Shown here: one piece after another, positions 5,257-12,204 of the stretch
How the letters are laid out: each line of letters starts with the position of its first letter
Numbering within the stretch: position 1 is the first letter of the stretch
Origin: DASUPK01 sp963747425
GTDB taxonomy: Bacteria; Actinomycetota; Thermoleophilia; Solirubrobacterales; 70-9
Assembly: GCA_963747425.1 (NCBI GenBank)
Contig: CAVVFJ010000017.1
Span: 1 to 12,814, forward strand
Direction: 5' to 3'
Length of the DNA stretch: 12,814 bases
Translations under genes and position numbers: made by a program
Notes under the pieces: model-generated
What the model was told of the DNA's origin: nothing
The model's database searches: none
Seen by the model: only the letters and a program-made list of their open reading frames with translations

Positions 5257-7745
5257 CGGCCCCTGGAGGTGGTCAGGCGCGAGGCCACCTCGGCGTCGGT
5301 GGTCCAGGTCTCGCTGGGCCGGCCGATCAGGTAACCCTGGGCCTCATCGACCCCTAGGCCACGCAGGATCTCGACGGTGGCCAGGGTCTCGACTCCCTCG
5401 GCGACCGTCGAGAGGCCGAAGTTGCCGGCGACCGCGACGATCGCGCGAACAACCCGCTGGTCGTCTGGGTCCTCCGTCAGCCCCCGGATGAACTCCATGT
5501 CGATCTTGAGCGAGGTGACGTGGAGGCGCATCAGATAGGTGAATGATCCGTAGCCGGTCCCGAAGTCATCGAGAGCCACGCCACAGCCGAGTCCCCCGAG
5601 AGCCTTGACCAGGGAGTGGGCTGCCTCAAGATCCTCCACCGCCGCGGTTTCGGTGATCTCGAAGGTCACATCGCGTGGGTCGGCGCCATAGTCGCGGAGT
5701 GCCTTTTCCGCCGCGACGACGGTTCCGGGGTCGCTCAGGCTGGTGGCGGAGAGGTTGATCGCCACCGGATGCTCGGTGGCCAGCTCGATGCCATGGCGGA
5801 TGGTCCAGCGGTCAACCCGCCTCATCAGCGGCGACGTCTCGGCGTGCGGCAGGAAGCTGCCGGGAGCGACGATCTCGCCGTCCATGCGCATGCGCAGGAG
5901 CAGCTCATGGTGCGTGACCTCTCCGGTGCGCAGGTGGAGAACCGGCTGCGGGTGGAACTCGAGGCCGTCGTGGTCGAGGGCATCCTCGATCTGGCCACGC
6001 CACGCCTGCCGCTCTTGCTCGAGCCGCTTTTCCCGCTCGCGGCGCCTGCGGTCCGTGATGTCGCGCGTGACGGTCGACGCGCCGATCACCCGTCCGGTCT
6101 GATCCCTTACCGGAAAGACCTGCAGAGAGATGTCGATGATTTCGCCGTCCTTGCGGAGGCCGGTGGTCTCGACCGAGGTTGACTCCCCTGCGCCGACCGC
6201 CGCGCTGACGCTTCTCAGCTCGGGCATCTTGTCGGGCGGCACCAGGAGCCTCAGCTGGGATCCAACGATCTCCTCGGGCCTGTAGCCGTAGATGCGCTCC
6301 GCCGCCTGATTCCAGGAAAGGACGATGCCGTCGAGGGTGACCGAGATCATCGCGTCCTGAGCCGAACGCACCATGTCAGCGAGCCGGTCCCTTTCCTCGT
6401 CGCGTCGCTTTCCCTCGGTGATGTCGCGGATGAAGGCGGTGAACCGGACCGGGTCGCTTCCCGACCTGGTGATCGCGAGCTCGATCGGGATCTCGCCGCC
6501 ATCGGCGTGCCGCCCCGTCATCTCGAGCCGCTGGTCGATCAGGGTTGTGTTTCCGCCGCGGCCTGCGTTGGAGACCCCGCGCTGGTGGGCCTCTCGTTGC
6601 GCCGCCGGCACGATCAGGTCGGCGATCAACTCGCCCAGCGCCTCCTCGCGGCTGTAGCCGAAGATCCTCGCGGCCGCCGGGTTCCAATCAAGGACCCGGC
6701 CGTCGGCGTCGGCGGTGACGATGCCGTCGAGCGCCCCCTCGACGGAGGCGATCTGCAGCGCCTCGATCCGGCTGCGCTCCCTCTCCGACTCGAGGGCCCT
6801 CCTGCGCGCCCTGACCGCCTCCGAGTAGAGCAGGACGAGCTGAGCGGCCGCCGCGATCAGCGTGGCGGCCGCCAGGATGACGGTGGCCGGGCCGAGGCGA
6901 TGGAAGTGGTCCCAGACCATGACGAGGACGGCCACCCCGATCCCGCCCAGCGCGAAGGCGAGTTCGATGCGCCCCTTGCCCGACCGGGCCGCAGCCTCAT
7001 CCCGGCCGGCGACCCAGGGAGCTGCGGCGATCAGCAGCGCTCCGGTCGGCCACAGAGAGTCGATCAGGGTCTGATCGGCGACGTCCCCCTGGGAGACCTG
7101 CGCCGCGTAGACGGAATCCGCGACGCCGATGATGGTCACCCCTCCGATCAGCATCAGGAGCGATGGCCCGGCGCGCCAGCCGAGACTCGCGAAGGCGGCG
7201 AGGGCCGAGCAGACGAGCAGGAGATCGAGGAAGGGATAGGCGACGGTTGTGAGCCGGCTGGCGGTCGAGCCCTCCAGGGTGCCGATCACGGGGTCGAGGG
7301 CGAACCAGGACCACAGAGTCGCCAGTCCCAGCAGCGGGACGATCACGGTCCCGAGCGACCAGAAGCCGGTCTGGCCCCGGCGGCTGAGCGCGAACAGCCC
7401 GGCGATGACCAGCAGGTAGAAGGTGAAGTAGAGGTAGTCGGCGGGGGAGGGGTATGGCCCCTCCAGGGGGTCGACCTTTACCTGGAAGTAGACCTCGCCC
7501 AGCGCCCAGATGGCCAGGCCGGCGCCGATCAGCCCCCAGGCCCCGAGGTCCCGGCGAAACCGTGCCCCTGCGAGGCAGAGCGCGGCCGCGGACGCGATCA
7601 GGATCAGATAGGTGGCGTCCCCGAAGTCCGTGGGGCCCGAGCCGAATCCGAACGCGCCGACCTCACTGAGGTAGTTGACGGCCAGCAATGCGCCGCAGAG
7701 CCCGATCAGGACCCGGGCCCAGCCGGGTGTCCGTCTCTCTCCCAT
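5253..7745 (-). CDS. Membrane-anchored PAS-PAS-EAL cyclic-di-GMP phosphodiesterase
   Basis: It probably hydrolyses c-di-GMP to pGpG in response to a signal. Of its 830 residues, about 10-310 form some eight to ten membrane segments, with a GPYPSPADYLYF motif (97-108) seen in actinobacterial sensor domains. A basic coiled linker (311-330) leads to PAS1 (about 330-445, VLDWNPAAARIFGY) and PAS2 (about 455-565, VLSWNQAAERIYGYRPEEIVG), each ending in a DIT motif. The EAL domain covers about 585-815. The signature is ELL instead of EAL (614-616), but the metal and catalytic residues appear intact: E614, N664, E696, D726-D727 in DDFGTGYGS, K747 in SLKID, E783 in VAEGVET and Q803 in QGYLIGRP. There is no GGDEF domain, which is often found in such proteins. 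The ATG at 7745 follows AGAAGG with short spacing. It overlaps the NTF2-like gene downstream. Confidence 0.92.
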   Translation of the reverse strand: MGERRTPGWARVLIGLCGALLAVNYLSEVGAFGFGSGPTDFGDATYLILIASAAALCLAGARFRRDLGAWGLIGAGLAIWALGEVYFQVKVDPLEGPYPSPADYLYFTFYLLVIAGLFALSRRGQTGFWSLGTVIVPLLGLATLWSWFALDPVIGTLEGSTASRLTTVAYPFLDLLLVCSALAAFASLGWRAGPSLLMLIGGVTIIGVADSVYAAQVSQGDVADQTLIDSLWPTGALLIAAAPWVAGRDEAAARSGKGRIELAFALGGIGVAVLVMVWDHFHRLGPATVILAAATLIAAAAQLVLLYSEAVRARRRALESERERSRIEALQIASVEGALDGIVTADADGRVLDWNPAAARIFGYSREEALGELIADLIVPAAQREAHQRGVSNAGRGGNTTLIDQRLEMTGRHADGGEIPIELAITRSGSDPVRFTAFIRDITEGKRRDEERDRLADMVRSAQDAMISVTLDGIVLSWNQAAERIYGYRPEEIVGSQLRLLVPPDKMPELRSVSAAVGAGESTSVETTGLRKDGEIIDISLQVFPVRDQTGRVIGASTVTRDITDRRRREREKRLEQERQAWRGQIEDALDHDGLEFHPQPVLHLRTGEVTHHELLLRMRMDGEIVAPGSFLPHAETSPLMRRVDRWTIRHGIELATEHPVAINLSATSLSDPGTVVAAEKALRDYGADPRDVTFEITETAAVEDLEAAHSLVKALGGLGCGVALDDFGTGYGSFTYLMRLHVTSLKIDMEFIRGLTEDPDDQRVVRAIVAVAGNFGLSTVAEGVETLATVEILRGLGVDEAQGYLIGRPSETWTTDAEVASRLTTSRGR

Positions 7746-7755
7746 TTACCTTCTT

Positions 7756-7808
7756 GATCGGCAGATCGGCCCCGAGGCTGGATACGCACTTGTGCGTTTC
7801 GTTACGAA
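7756..7808 (-). promoter_or_regulatory. Dyads and direct repeat upstream of the EAL gene
   Basis: The 117-bp gap 7746-7862 holds three small symmetric elements: a tandem repeat GATCGGC at 7756-7762 and 7764-7770 next to the ribosome binding site; an interrupted palindrome ACGCAC-TT-GTGCGT (7784-7797); and TTCGT-T-ACGAA (7798-7808) directly after it. The two adjacent dyads suggest an operator or promoter control site for the EAL operon. I cannot name a regulator. Confidence 0.35.
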
Positions 7809-7862
7809 TAGCACGAACCCCCCGGATTGGTGCGGGTGGCGATTCGCGGCCGGATTGCGTCG

Positions 7863-8354
7863 CTACGGGTGGTCGGGAGGAGAGACCCCGGCCGCCTTCA
7901 ACCCGGCCTGCTGATCCAGGTAGAAGGCCGCTTGCCGGATCATTCCGTCCTCGAGCCACCAGACCGTGGCGCTCGGGGTCTCCACCTCGACGCCGCTGTG
8001 CCGGGTGGTGGCGATCTGCCTGACGCTGAACACGAGCTTGTCCTCGAGCTTCAGGACCTCGTCGACCTCGATCCGAAATTCCTCGTAGGGACTGATCCAG
8101 TCGCTCCAGGCCTCCGCGAAGCCCTCCGGCCCGGGGTAGTCCTGCTCGACGGCCTCGCTGGCCATCACGGTCACATAGTCCGGATGGGCGTTGTGACGGA
8201 GGAGCTCGGTCACGGCCTCGATCAGCTCGTCGCCCTCGACGACGGCACCGGGCGAGAACGGCCCGCCGCTGGCGATCAGCTCGAGCAGCTCGGCTGTGGT
8301 GAGTGCTCCCTCCAACGGATCGAGGGTAGCGGCCTCCCGTCTATCCTTCGCCAC
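7863..8354 (-). CDS. NTF2/SnoaL-like family protein
   Basis: This protein has up to 163 residues and an NTF2-like fold: helix LIEAVTELLRHNAHPDY, then DYPGPEGFAEAWSDWISPYEEF, then paired strands FRIEVDEVLKLEDKLVFSVRQ, ATVWWLEDG, IRQAAFYLDQQAGLKAAG. That order, with a W-x-x-W-x-x-P-Y segment and the ending Y-L-D-x-x-x-x-L, is common in actinobacterial NTF2-like proteins of unknown function. The longest frame starts at GTG 8354. The TTG at about 8315 (residue 14) sits 7 nt behind a TACCCT box and could be the leaderless start; the first 13 residues look dispensable. It lies upstream of the EAL gene on the same strand, separated by 117 bp, and diverges from the ACAD gene. Confidence 0.75.
   Translation of the reverse strand: MAKDRREAATLDPLEGALTTAELLELIASGGPFSPGAVVEGDELIEAVTELLRHNAHPDYVTVMASEAVEQDYPGPEGFAEAWSDWISPYEEFRIEVDEVLKLEDKLVFSVRQIATTRHSGVEVETPSATVWWLEDGMIRQAAFYLDQQAGLKAAGVSPPDHP
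8342..8347 (+). promoter_or_regulatory. Possible -10 box for the acyl-CoA dehydrogenase gene
   Basis: TATCCT fits TANNNT and would start a transcript near 8354 with a leader of about 50 nt. The leader ends in GAGGAG just before ATG 8405. The box lies at the 5' end of the divergent NTF2-like gene, so the two promoters would overlap. No clear -35 is seen. Confidence 0.3.
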
Positions 8355-8404
8355 CCCGCGCCAGGCCCCGGATCCGGCGCGCCAACCGACTTACAGAGGA
8401 GCCA

Positions 8405-9631
8405 ATGGCCGTAGCGACCGAGCAGCAAGAGAGCACGTTCCAGGAGATGACCGACGAGCAGCAGGCCATTGTCGAGATGGTCCGCGACTTCGTCGACAAG
8501 GAGATCATCCCCAACGCCGAGGAGTACGACCACGAGGACAAGTTCCCCGAGCCGATCGTCGAGCAGATGAAGGAGCTCGGCCTCTTCGGGGTGACGATTC
8601 CCGAGGAGTACGACGGCATGGGCCTCGATCTGACCACCTACGCGATGATCGTCGAGGAGCTCTCGCGCGGCTGGATCTCGATCTCCGGCGTCGTCAACAC
8701 CCACTTCATCGGCTCCTACCTGCTGATGAAGTTCGGCACCGACGAGCAGAAGCAGTACTTCCTGCCGAAGATGGCGACCGGCGAGATTCGCGCGGCCTTC
8801 TCGCTCTCGGAGCCCGAGGTCGGCTCCGACGTCCAGGGCATCAAGGCGACGGCCACCAAGGACGACGACGGCAACTGGGTGCTCGAGGGGCAGAAGATGT
8901 GGGTCACGAACGGGCTCGGCTCGAGCGTCGTGTTCGTCCTGATGAAGAACGATCCCAAGGCGGACCCTCCCTACAAGGGGATGACCTGCTTCATCACGGA
9001 GAAGGAGCCCTGGAAGGAGAACAACGAAGGCGAGTTCGCGGGCCTCGAGATCCCGCCCAAGATCAAGAAGATGGGCTACAAGGGCGTCGAGTCCACCGAG
9101 CTCGTCTACTCGGGCTACAAGTGCCCGCCAGAGCGGATCCTGGGCGGTGAGGAGGCCGGTCTCGGCAAGGGCTTCTCGCAGATGATGGACGCGCTCGAGG
9201 TCGGCCGGGTGAACGTCGCCGCTCGCGGCGTCGGCATCGCGCAGCGGGCCCTGGAGCTGGCCCTGCGCTACAGCCAGGAGCGCAAGACCTTCGGCAAGCC
9301 GATCGCCCAGCACCAGGCGATCCTCTTCAAGCTCGCCGACATGGCCACCAAGATCGAGGCCGCCCGCCTCGTCACCCGCAAGGCGGCTCGGATGAAGGAC
9401 GCCGGGGAGCGCTCGGACCTGGAGGCCGGCATGGCGAAGCTGATCGCTTCGGAGATCGGCAAGGAGTGCGTCGAGGATGCCTTCCGCATCCACGGCGGCT
9501 ACGGCTACTCGAAGGAGTACGAGATCGAGCGCCTCTACCGCGACGCGCCGCTGCTGCTGATCGGGGAGGGAACCTCCGAGATCCAGCGCATGGTGATCGG
9601 CAAGAAGCTCCTGGAGCGCAACAAGATCTAG
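8405..9631 (+). CDS. Acyl-CoA dehydrogenase
   Basis: This FAD enzyme of 408 residues introduces the alpha-beta double bond into an acyl-CoA and passes electrons to ETF. The N-terminal helical domain (about 15-125) starts with FQEMTDEQQAIVEMVRDFV. Signature 1 is FSLSEPEVGSDVQG (132-145), followed by the beta-domain with KMWVTNG (164-170). The C-terminal helical domain has RKTFGKPIAQHQAI (293-306) and signature 2, IHGGYGYSKEYEIERLYRD (362-380). Glu388 in IGEGTSEIQR is at the catalytic-base position of short/medium-chain enzymes, unlike isovaleryl- or long-chain types where the base lies elsewhere. Residue 361 is Arg where Gln is more common. GAGGAG precedes the ATG. Chain-length preference is unknown; short or branched chains are a reasonable guess. 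It heads the plus-strand run with SDR, SCP2 and MaoC genes. Confidence 0.95.
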   Translation: MAVATEQQESTFQEMTDEQQAIVEMVRDFVDKEIIPNAEEYDHEDKFPEPIVEQMKELGLFGVTIPEEYDGMGLDLTTYAMIVEELSRGWISISGVVNTHFIGSYLLMKFGTDEQKQYFLPKMATGEIRAAFSLSEPEVGSDVQGIKATATKDDDGNWVLEGQKMWVTNGLGSSVVFVLMKNDPKADPPYKGMTCFITEKEPWKENNEGEFAGLEIPPKIKKMGYKGVESTELVYSGYKCPPERILGGEEAGLGKGFSQMMDALEVGRVNVAARGVGIAQRALELALRYSQERKTFGKPIAQHQAILFKLADMATKIEAARLVTRKAARMKDAGERSDLEAGMAKLIASEIGKECVEDAFRIHGGYGYSKEYEIERLYRDAPLLLIGEGTSEIQRMVIGKKLLERNKI

Positions 9632-9667
9632 GCATAGGATCGGGCTCCCGACTCAAGGAGGTCCGAT

Positions 9668-9955
9668 ATGTACGCACGCGTCGTCAGGTTCACCGACGTC
9701 AGCCCGGAGCAGATCGCCCAGGTCGAGCGGCAGATAGAGGAGAGCGACGGGCCGCCACCCGATGTCCCTGCGACCGGAATCAGGGTGATGATCGACGAGG
9801 CTCAGTCGACCGCCGTGGTCCTGCTCCTGTTCGCGACCGAGGAAGACATGCGCGCGGGCGGGGAGGTTCTCGATGCGATGGACGCGGGCGAAACACCCGG
9901 AACCCGCGCCTCCGTTGACCTCTGCGAGGTCAAGGTCGACAGAGACATGAGCTGA
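9668..9955 (+). CDS. Small ABM-like (dimeric alpha/beta-barrel) protein of unknown function
   Basis: These 95 residues follow the ferredoxin-like pattern of antibiotic-biosynthesis-monooxygenase relatives: strand MYARVVRFT, helix SPEQIAQVERQIEES, strand GIRVMIDEAQST, strand AVVLLLFATEEDMRAG, helix GGEVLDAMDAG, final strand ASVDLCEVKVDRDMS. The T-E-E-D-M-R segment and short length are typical of small actinobacterial members whose role is unknown. A strong ribosome binding site AAGGAGGT (9655-9662) lies 5 nt before the ATG. A TAGGAT box at 9635-9640 could give it its own promoter just behind the ACAD stop. No catalytic residues can be assigned. Confidence 0.7.
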   Translation: MYARVVRFTDVSPEQIAQVERQIEESDGPPPDVPATGIRVMIDEAQSTAVVLLLFATEEDMRAGGEVLDAMDAGETPGTRASVDLCEVKVDRDMS

Positions 9956-9973
9956 GCGAGCAAGGCCACTTCC

Positions 9974-9979
9974 TAGACT
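9974..9979 (+). promoter_or_regulatory. -10 box of a leaderless promoter for the SDR gene
   Basis: TAGACT is followed by 6 nt and GTG 9986. It has the same geometry as the boxes before the GNAT and SCP2 genes. It supports the GTG start and an SDR transcript separate from the upstream gene. Confidence 0.5.
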
Positions 9980-9985
9980 GCGGAG

Positions 9986-10663
9986 GTGGCCTCAGGATCA
10001 AAGGTGGCGCTGGTCACCGGGACCAGCCGGGGAATCGGCGCCGAGATCGCGCGCGAGCTTGCGGCGGACCATGGCTTCCTGGTGTTCGCCGGCGCCCGGG
10101 ACCCGGACGACGTCGAGGAGGACACTGGGATCGTCCCCATCGAGCTCGACGTAACCGACGAGGACGAGATCTTCGCGGCTCAGGAGCGCATCGGCTCGGA
10201 GGTCGGCCACCTCGACGCGCTGGTCAATAACGCCGGCGTCTACGGCGATCCAGTCGGTGCGGCCGACTACGACCTGGACCGCGCCCACGAGGTGCTGGAG
10301 GTCAACACCTTCGGCCCGTGGCGGCTGATCGAGGCATTCCTGCCGTTGCTCCGCCGCAGCGATGCGCCGCGGATCGTGAACGTCTCGAGCGGGGCGGGCC
10401 AGCTCTCTGACATGAATGGCGGCCGCGGGGCTTACCGCGTCTCCAAGGCGGCCCTCAACGCCCTGACCCGCACGCTCGCCTGGGACGAGGGGGACATGAA
10501 GATCAACGCGATGTGCCCGGGCTGGGTCCGCACCGACATGGGCGGCAGTGGGGCCTCCAAAACAGTCGAGGAGGGCGCCGAGACGGCCGTCTGGCTCGCG
10601 ACCCTGCCGGAGGATGGGCCGACCGGAGGTTTCTTCCGCGACCGCAAGCCAATACCTTGGTGA
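9986..10663 (+). CDS. Short-chain dehydrogenase/reductase (SDR)
   Basis: An NAD(P)-dependent alcohol/carbonyl oxidoreductase of 225 residues. The Rossmann glycine motif TGTSRGIG is at 11-18; Arg15 and Arg38 hint at NADP preference. LDVTD at 54-58 and NNAG at 81-84 are usual SDR marks. Asn107, Ser135, Tyr150 and Lys154 (YRVSK) form the catalytic set. The spacing between Ser and Tyr is two residues longer than in the plain classical type. The C-terminus GPTGGFFRDRKPIPW recalls carbonyl-reductase-1-like SDRs. The start is GTG at 9986. One base separates its TGA from the ATG of the SCP2 gene. Substrate is unknown; the neighbours suggest a hydroxyacyl-CoA or lipid-derived carbonyl. Confidence 0.92.
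   Translation: MASGSKVALVTGTSRGIGAEIARELAADHGFLVFAGARDPDDVEEDTGIVPIELDVTDEDEIFAAQERIGSEVGHLDALVNNAGVYGDPVGAADYDLDRAHEVLEVNTFGPWRLIEAFLPLLRRSDAPRIVNVSSGAGQLSDMNGGRGAYRVSKAALNALTRTLAWDEGDMKINAMCPGWVRTDMGGSGASKTVEEGAETAVWLATLPEDGPTGGFFRDRKPIPW
10653..10658 (+). promoter_or_regulatory. -10 box inside the SDR 3' end, possible leaderless start of the SCP2 mRNA
   Basis: TACCTT is followed by 6 nt and ATG 10665. It lies over the last codons of the SDR gene. No good Shine-Dalgarno precedes the SCP2 ATG, so either this promoter or coupling to the SDR stop (1 nt away) would drive translation. Confidence 0.35.
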
Positions 10664-10664
10664 G

Positions 10665-11033
10665 ATGGCTTCGACACAAGAGCTGATCGGGACCGCCATC
10701 GAGCGCTTCCAGGCCGAGGTGCCTGCGCTCGCCCCGCTGAAGCTCGTCTTCGAGCTCGAGCTTCGGGGCAGGGGGGACGTGCAGATGTTCCGGGTGGAGG
10801 TGCCGGGGCCGAAGATCAGCAAGTCTGCCTCCACCGAGGACGCCCGGGTTACGGTCGAGTTCACCCGCTCGGAGTTCAACCGGCTCGCTGAGGAGGGCAC
10901 GGTGCCCGACTACCGCGCGGCCTTTGACGCCGGTCACATCAAGGTGACCGGGGACAGCAACATCCAGAAGCTGATTGCCCAGGTGATCGAGCGCCACGAG
11001 CAGCGCGCGCGGACCAAGAAGGTCCACCGCTAG
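10665..11033 (+). CDS. SCP2 sterol-carrier domain protein
   Basis: These 122 residues are a single SCP2 domain, a lipid/acyl-CoA-binding cavity fold. The order is an N-terminal helix (TAIERFQAEVPALAPL), strands LVFELELRG, VQMFRVEVPGPKIS, DARVTVEFTRSEFNRLAE, then YRAAFDAGHIKVTGD, where D-A-G-H-I-K-V-x-G-D is the usual SCP2 ending, and the C-terminal helix NIQKLIAQVIERH. A longer frame reaches upstream to 10548, but it overlaps the SDR gene and is Arg/Pro-rich, so the ATG 1 nt after the SDR stop is used. Lone bacterial SCP2 proteins may present hydrophobic CoA esters to partner enzymes; that is inferred from the neighbouring beta-oxidation-type genes. Confidence 0.88.
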   Translation: MASTQELIGTAIERFQAEVPALAPLKLVFELELRGRGDVQMFRVEVPGPKISKSASTEDARVTVEFTRSEFNRLAEEGTVPDYRAAFDAGHIKVTGDSNIQKLIAQVIERHEQRARTKKVHR

Positions 11034-11036
11034 GGA

Positions 11037-12134
11037 GTGACGACCAGGGAGATCGATCCGGCCCGGCTGGCGAGACTCCGCGCGGCCACTCAGCTGCTGC
11101 ACCGGCCGGCCTCTGCCAAGGACCCAGCGGAGATCGCGCGCTCGATCGCCGGGGCCCAAGCGCAGGACGTCTACGCCGGGCCGCTCACCTTCCGCTCGCG
11201 GAGCCGCAGGCTGAAGGCCGCCGACATCACGCGGGCGCGGACCGAGGAACGCTCGCTGCTCCGAACCTGGGTGATGAGGACGACTATCCACTTGATCCCC
11301 ACCGAGGACGCAGGCTGGTGGCTGCCGCTGTTCGAGCCGGGGATCGAGCGCTGGTCGAGACGGCGCCTCGAGCAACTCGGCATGCCGGCGGGCCACCCGG
11401 ACAAGGCGCTTCGCGTGATCGCTAAGGCGCTTGCCGACGAGGGCCCGCTCACGCGGCCGGAGGCGGCGGAGCGGGTCGTGGAGTCCGGAATCAAGCTCAA
11501 TCAGCACACGCGACTGCACGTGGTCGGGCTGGCCGTCACTTCGGGGGTCGCCTGTCTCGGGCCGGATCGCGGCAGGACCACCTGCCTGGTTCGCCGGGAG
11601 GACTGGATCGGCAAGCCGCCACGTTTCGACCGCGACCAGGCGCTGGCCGAGCTCGCCCGTCTCTACGTCAGAGCGTTCGGGCCGGCGAGCGACCGCGACT
11701 TCGTCTACTGGTCCGGCCTGCCGCTGCGCGACGTTCGCGCCGGACTTGAGGCGGTCTCCAAGGAGATCGAGGAAGTGCGAGTCGGGGAGCAGAGACTGCT
11801 CGTGATCCGCGGCGGGCTGCCGCGGCTTCCCGCGACGGGGCAGGTGCGCCTGCTCGGCAACTTCGACACCTACCTGCTCGGCTGGAAGGACCGCGACTTC
11901 TCGGTCACCGGCGAGCACGCCGTGCACGTCAAGGAGGGGGGAGGGGGTTGGATCCGCCCGGTGATCCTCGAGGATGGGGTGGTCGTCGGCGGCTGGCGCT
12001 CCTCGCGGAAGGGCGGTCGTCTGGAGATCACGCTGAACCTGCCGAAGGCTGAGCGAGACCGGCTGGGCGCGAAGATCGATGCCGAGGTCGCCGACCTCGC
12101 GCGGTTCGAAGGTATGGAGGCAACGATTGCCTGA
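11037..12134 (+). CDS. AlkZ/YcaQ-like winged-helix DNA-binding protein (HTH_42), putative DNA glycosylase
   Basis: A 365-residue protein of the family that contains Streptomyces AlkZ and E. coli YcaQ, enzymes that excise alkylated bases and unhook interstrand crosslinks. The N-terminal domain has LARLRAATQLLHRP (11-24) and the Q-x-Q motif QAQ at 41-43 in AGAQAQDVYAGPL, the position of the catalytic glutamines of the family. RTWVMRTTIHLIP (about 80-92) is the conserved strand-hairpin region. LTRPEAAERVVESGI is a winged-helix segment, and RLLGNFDTYLLGWKDR with EGGGGWIRPVILEDGVVVGGWR near the end is the typical beta-barrel part. The start is GTG 11037, 3 nt after the SCP2 stop, preceded by GGGAG. 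Not all members have proven glycosylase activity. The close spacing suggests cotranscription with SCP2 but not a shared pathway. Confidence 0.85.
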   Translation: MTTREIDPARLARLRAATQLLHRPASAKDPAEIARSIAGAQAQDVYAGPLTFRSRSRRLKAADITRARTEERSLLRTWVMRTTIHLIPTEDAGWWLPLFEPGIERWSRRRLEQLGMPAGHPDKALRVIAKALADEGPLTRPEAAERVVESGIKLNQHTRLHVVGLAVTSGVACLGPDRGRTTCLVRREDWIGKPPRFDRDQALAELARLYVRAFGPASDRDFVYWSGLPLRDVRAGLEAVSKEIEEVRVGEQRLLVIRGGLPRLPATGQVRLLGNFDTYLLGWKDRDFSVTGEHAVHVKEGGGGWIRPVILEDGVVVGGWRSSRKGGRLEITLNLPKAERDRLGAKIDAEVADLARFEGMEATIA

Positions 12135-12140
12135 CCCAAC

Positions 12141-12204
12141 TACCATCCCGCGCCGCACCATGGGAGGAGTCACAACGACTCAAGGAGACCGACTCAAACG
12201 ATGA
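12141..12204 (+). promoter_or_regulatory. maoC leader: -10-like box, short upstream ORF and direct repeats
   Basis: TACCAT (12141-12146) could be a -10 box giving a start near 12153. ATG 12160 opens a 14-codon frame (MGGVTTTQGDRLKR) whose TGA (12202-12204) overlaps the maoC ATG (12201) as ATGA. CGACTCAA occurs at 12176-12183 and 12190-12197. AAGGAG at 12182-12187 is 13 nt from the maoC ATG, too far for an ideal ribosome binding site, so coupled translation from the upstream ORF is plausible. Confidence 0.4.

Noticed and set aside
6507..7757. Plus-strand open frame of 416 codons antisense to the EAL gene
   Set aside because: Low-complexity Gly/Asp/Arg/Pro composition with no motif; the opposite strand has well-defined TM, PAS and EAL domains.
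7746..7862. Possible c-di-GMP riboswitch upstream of the EAL gene
   Set aside because: I looked for a GEMM-like core and paired stems on the minus strand. Only short dyads are present, without the conserved aptamer bases.
8276..9493. Minus-strand open frame of 405 codons antisense to the ACAD gene
   Set aside because: It is a Leu/Val/Asp-rich mirror of a clear acyl-CoA dehydrogenase, with no family signature.
10503..12173. Minus-strand open frame of 556 codons across the SCP2 and AlkZ-like genes
   Set aside because: It covers two genes with recognisable domains on the plus strand and has shadow-frame composition.
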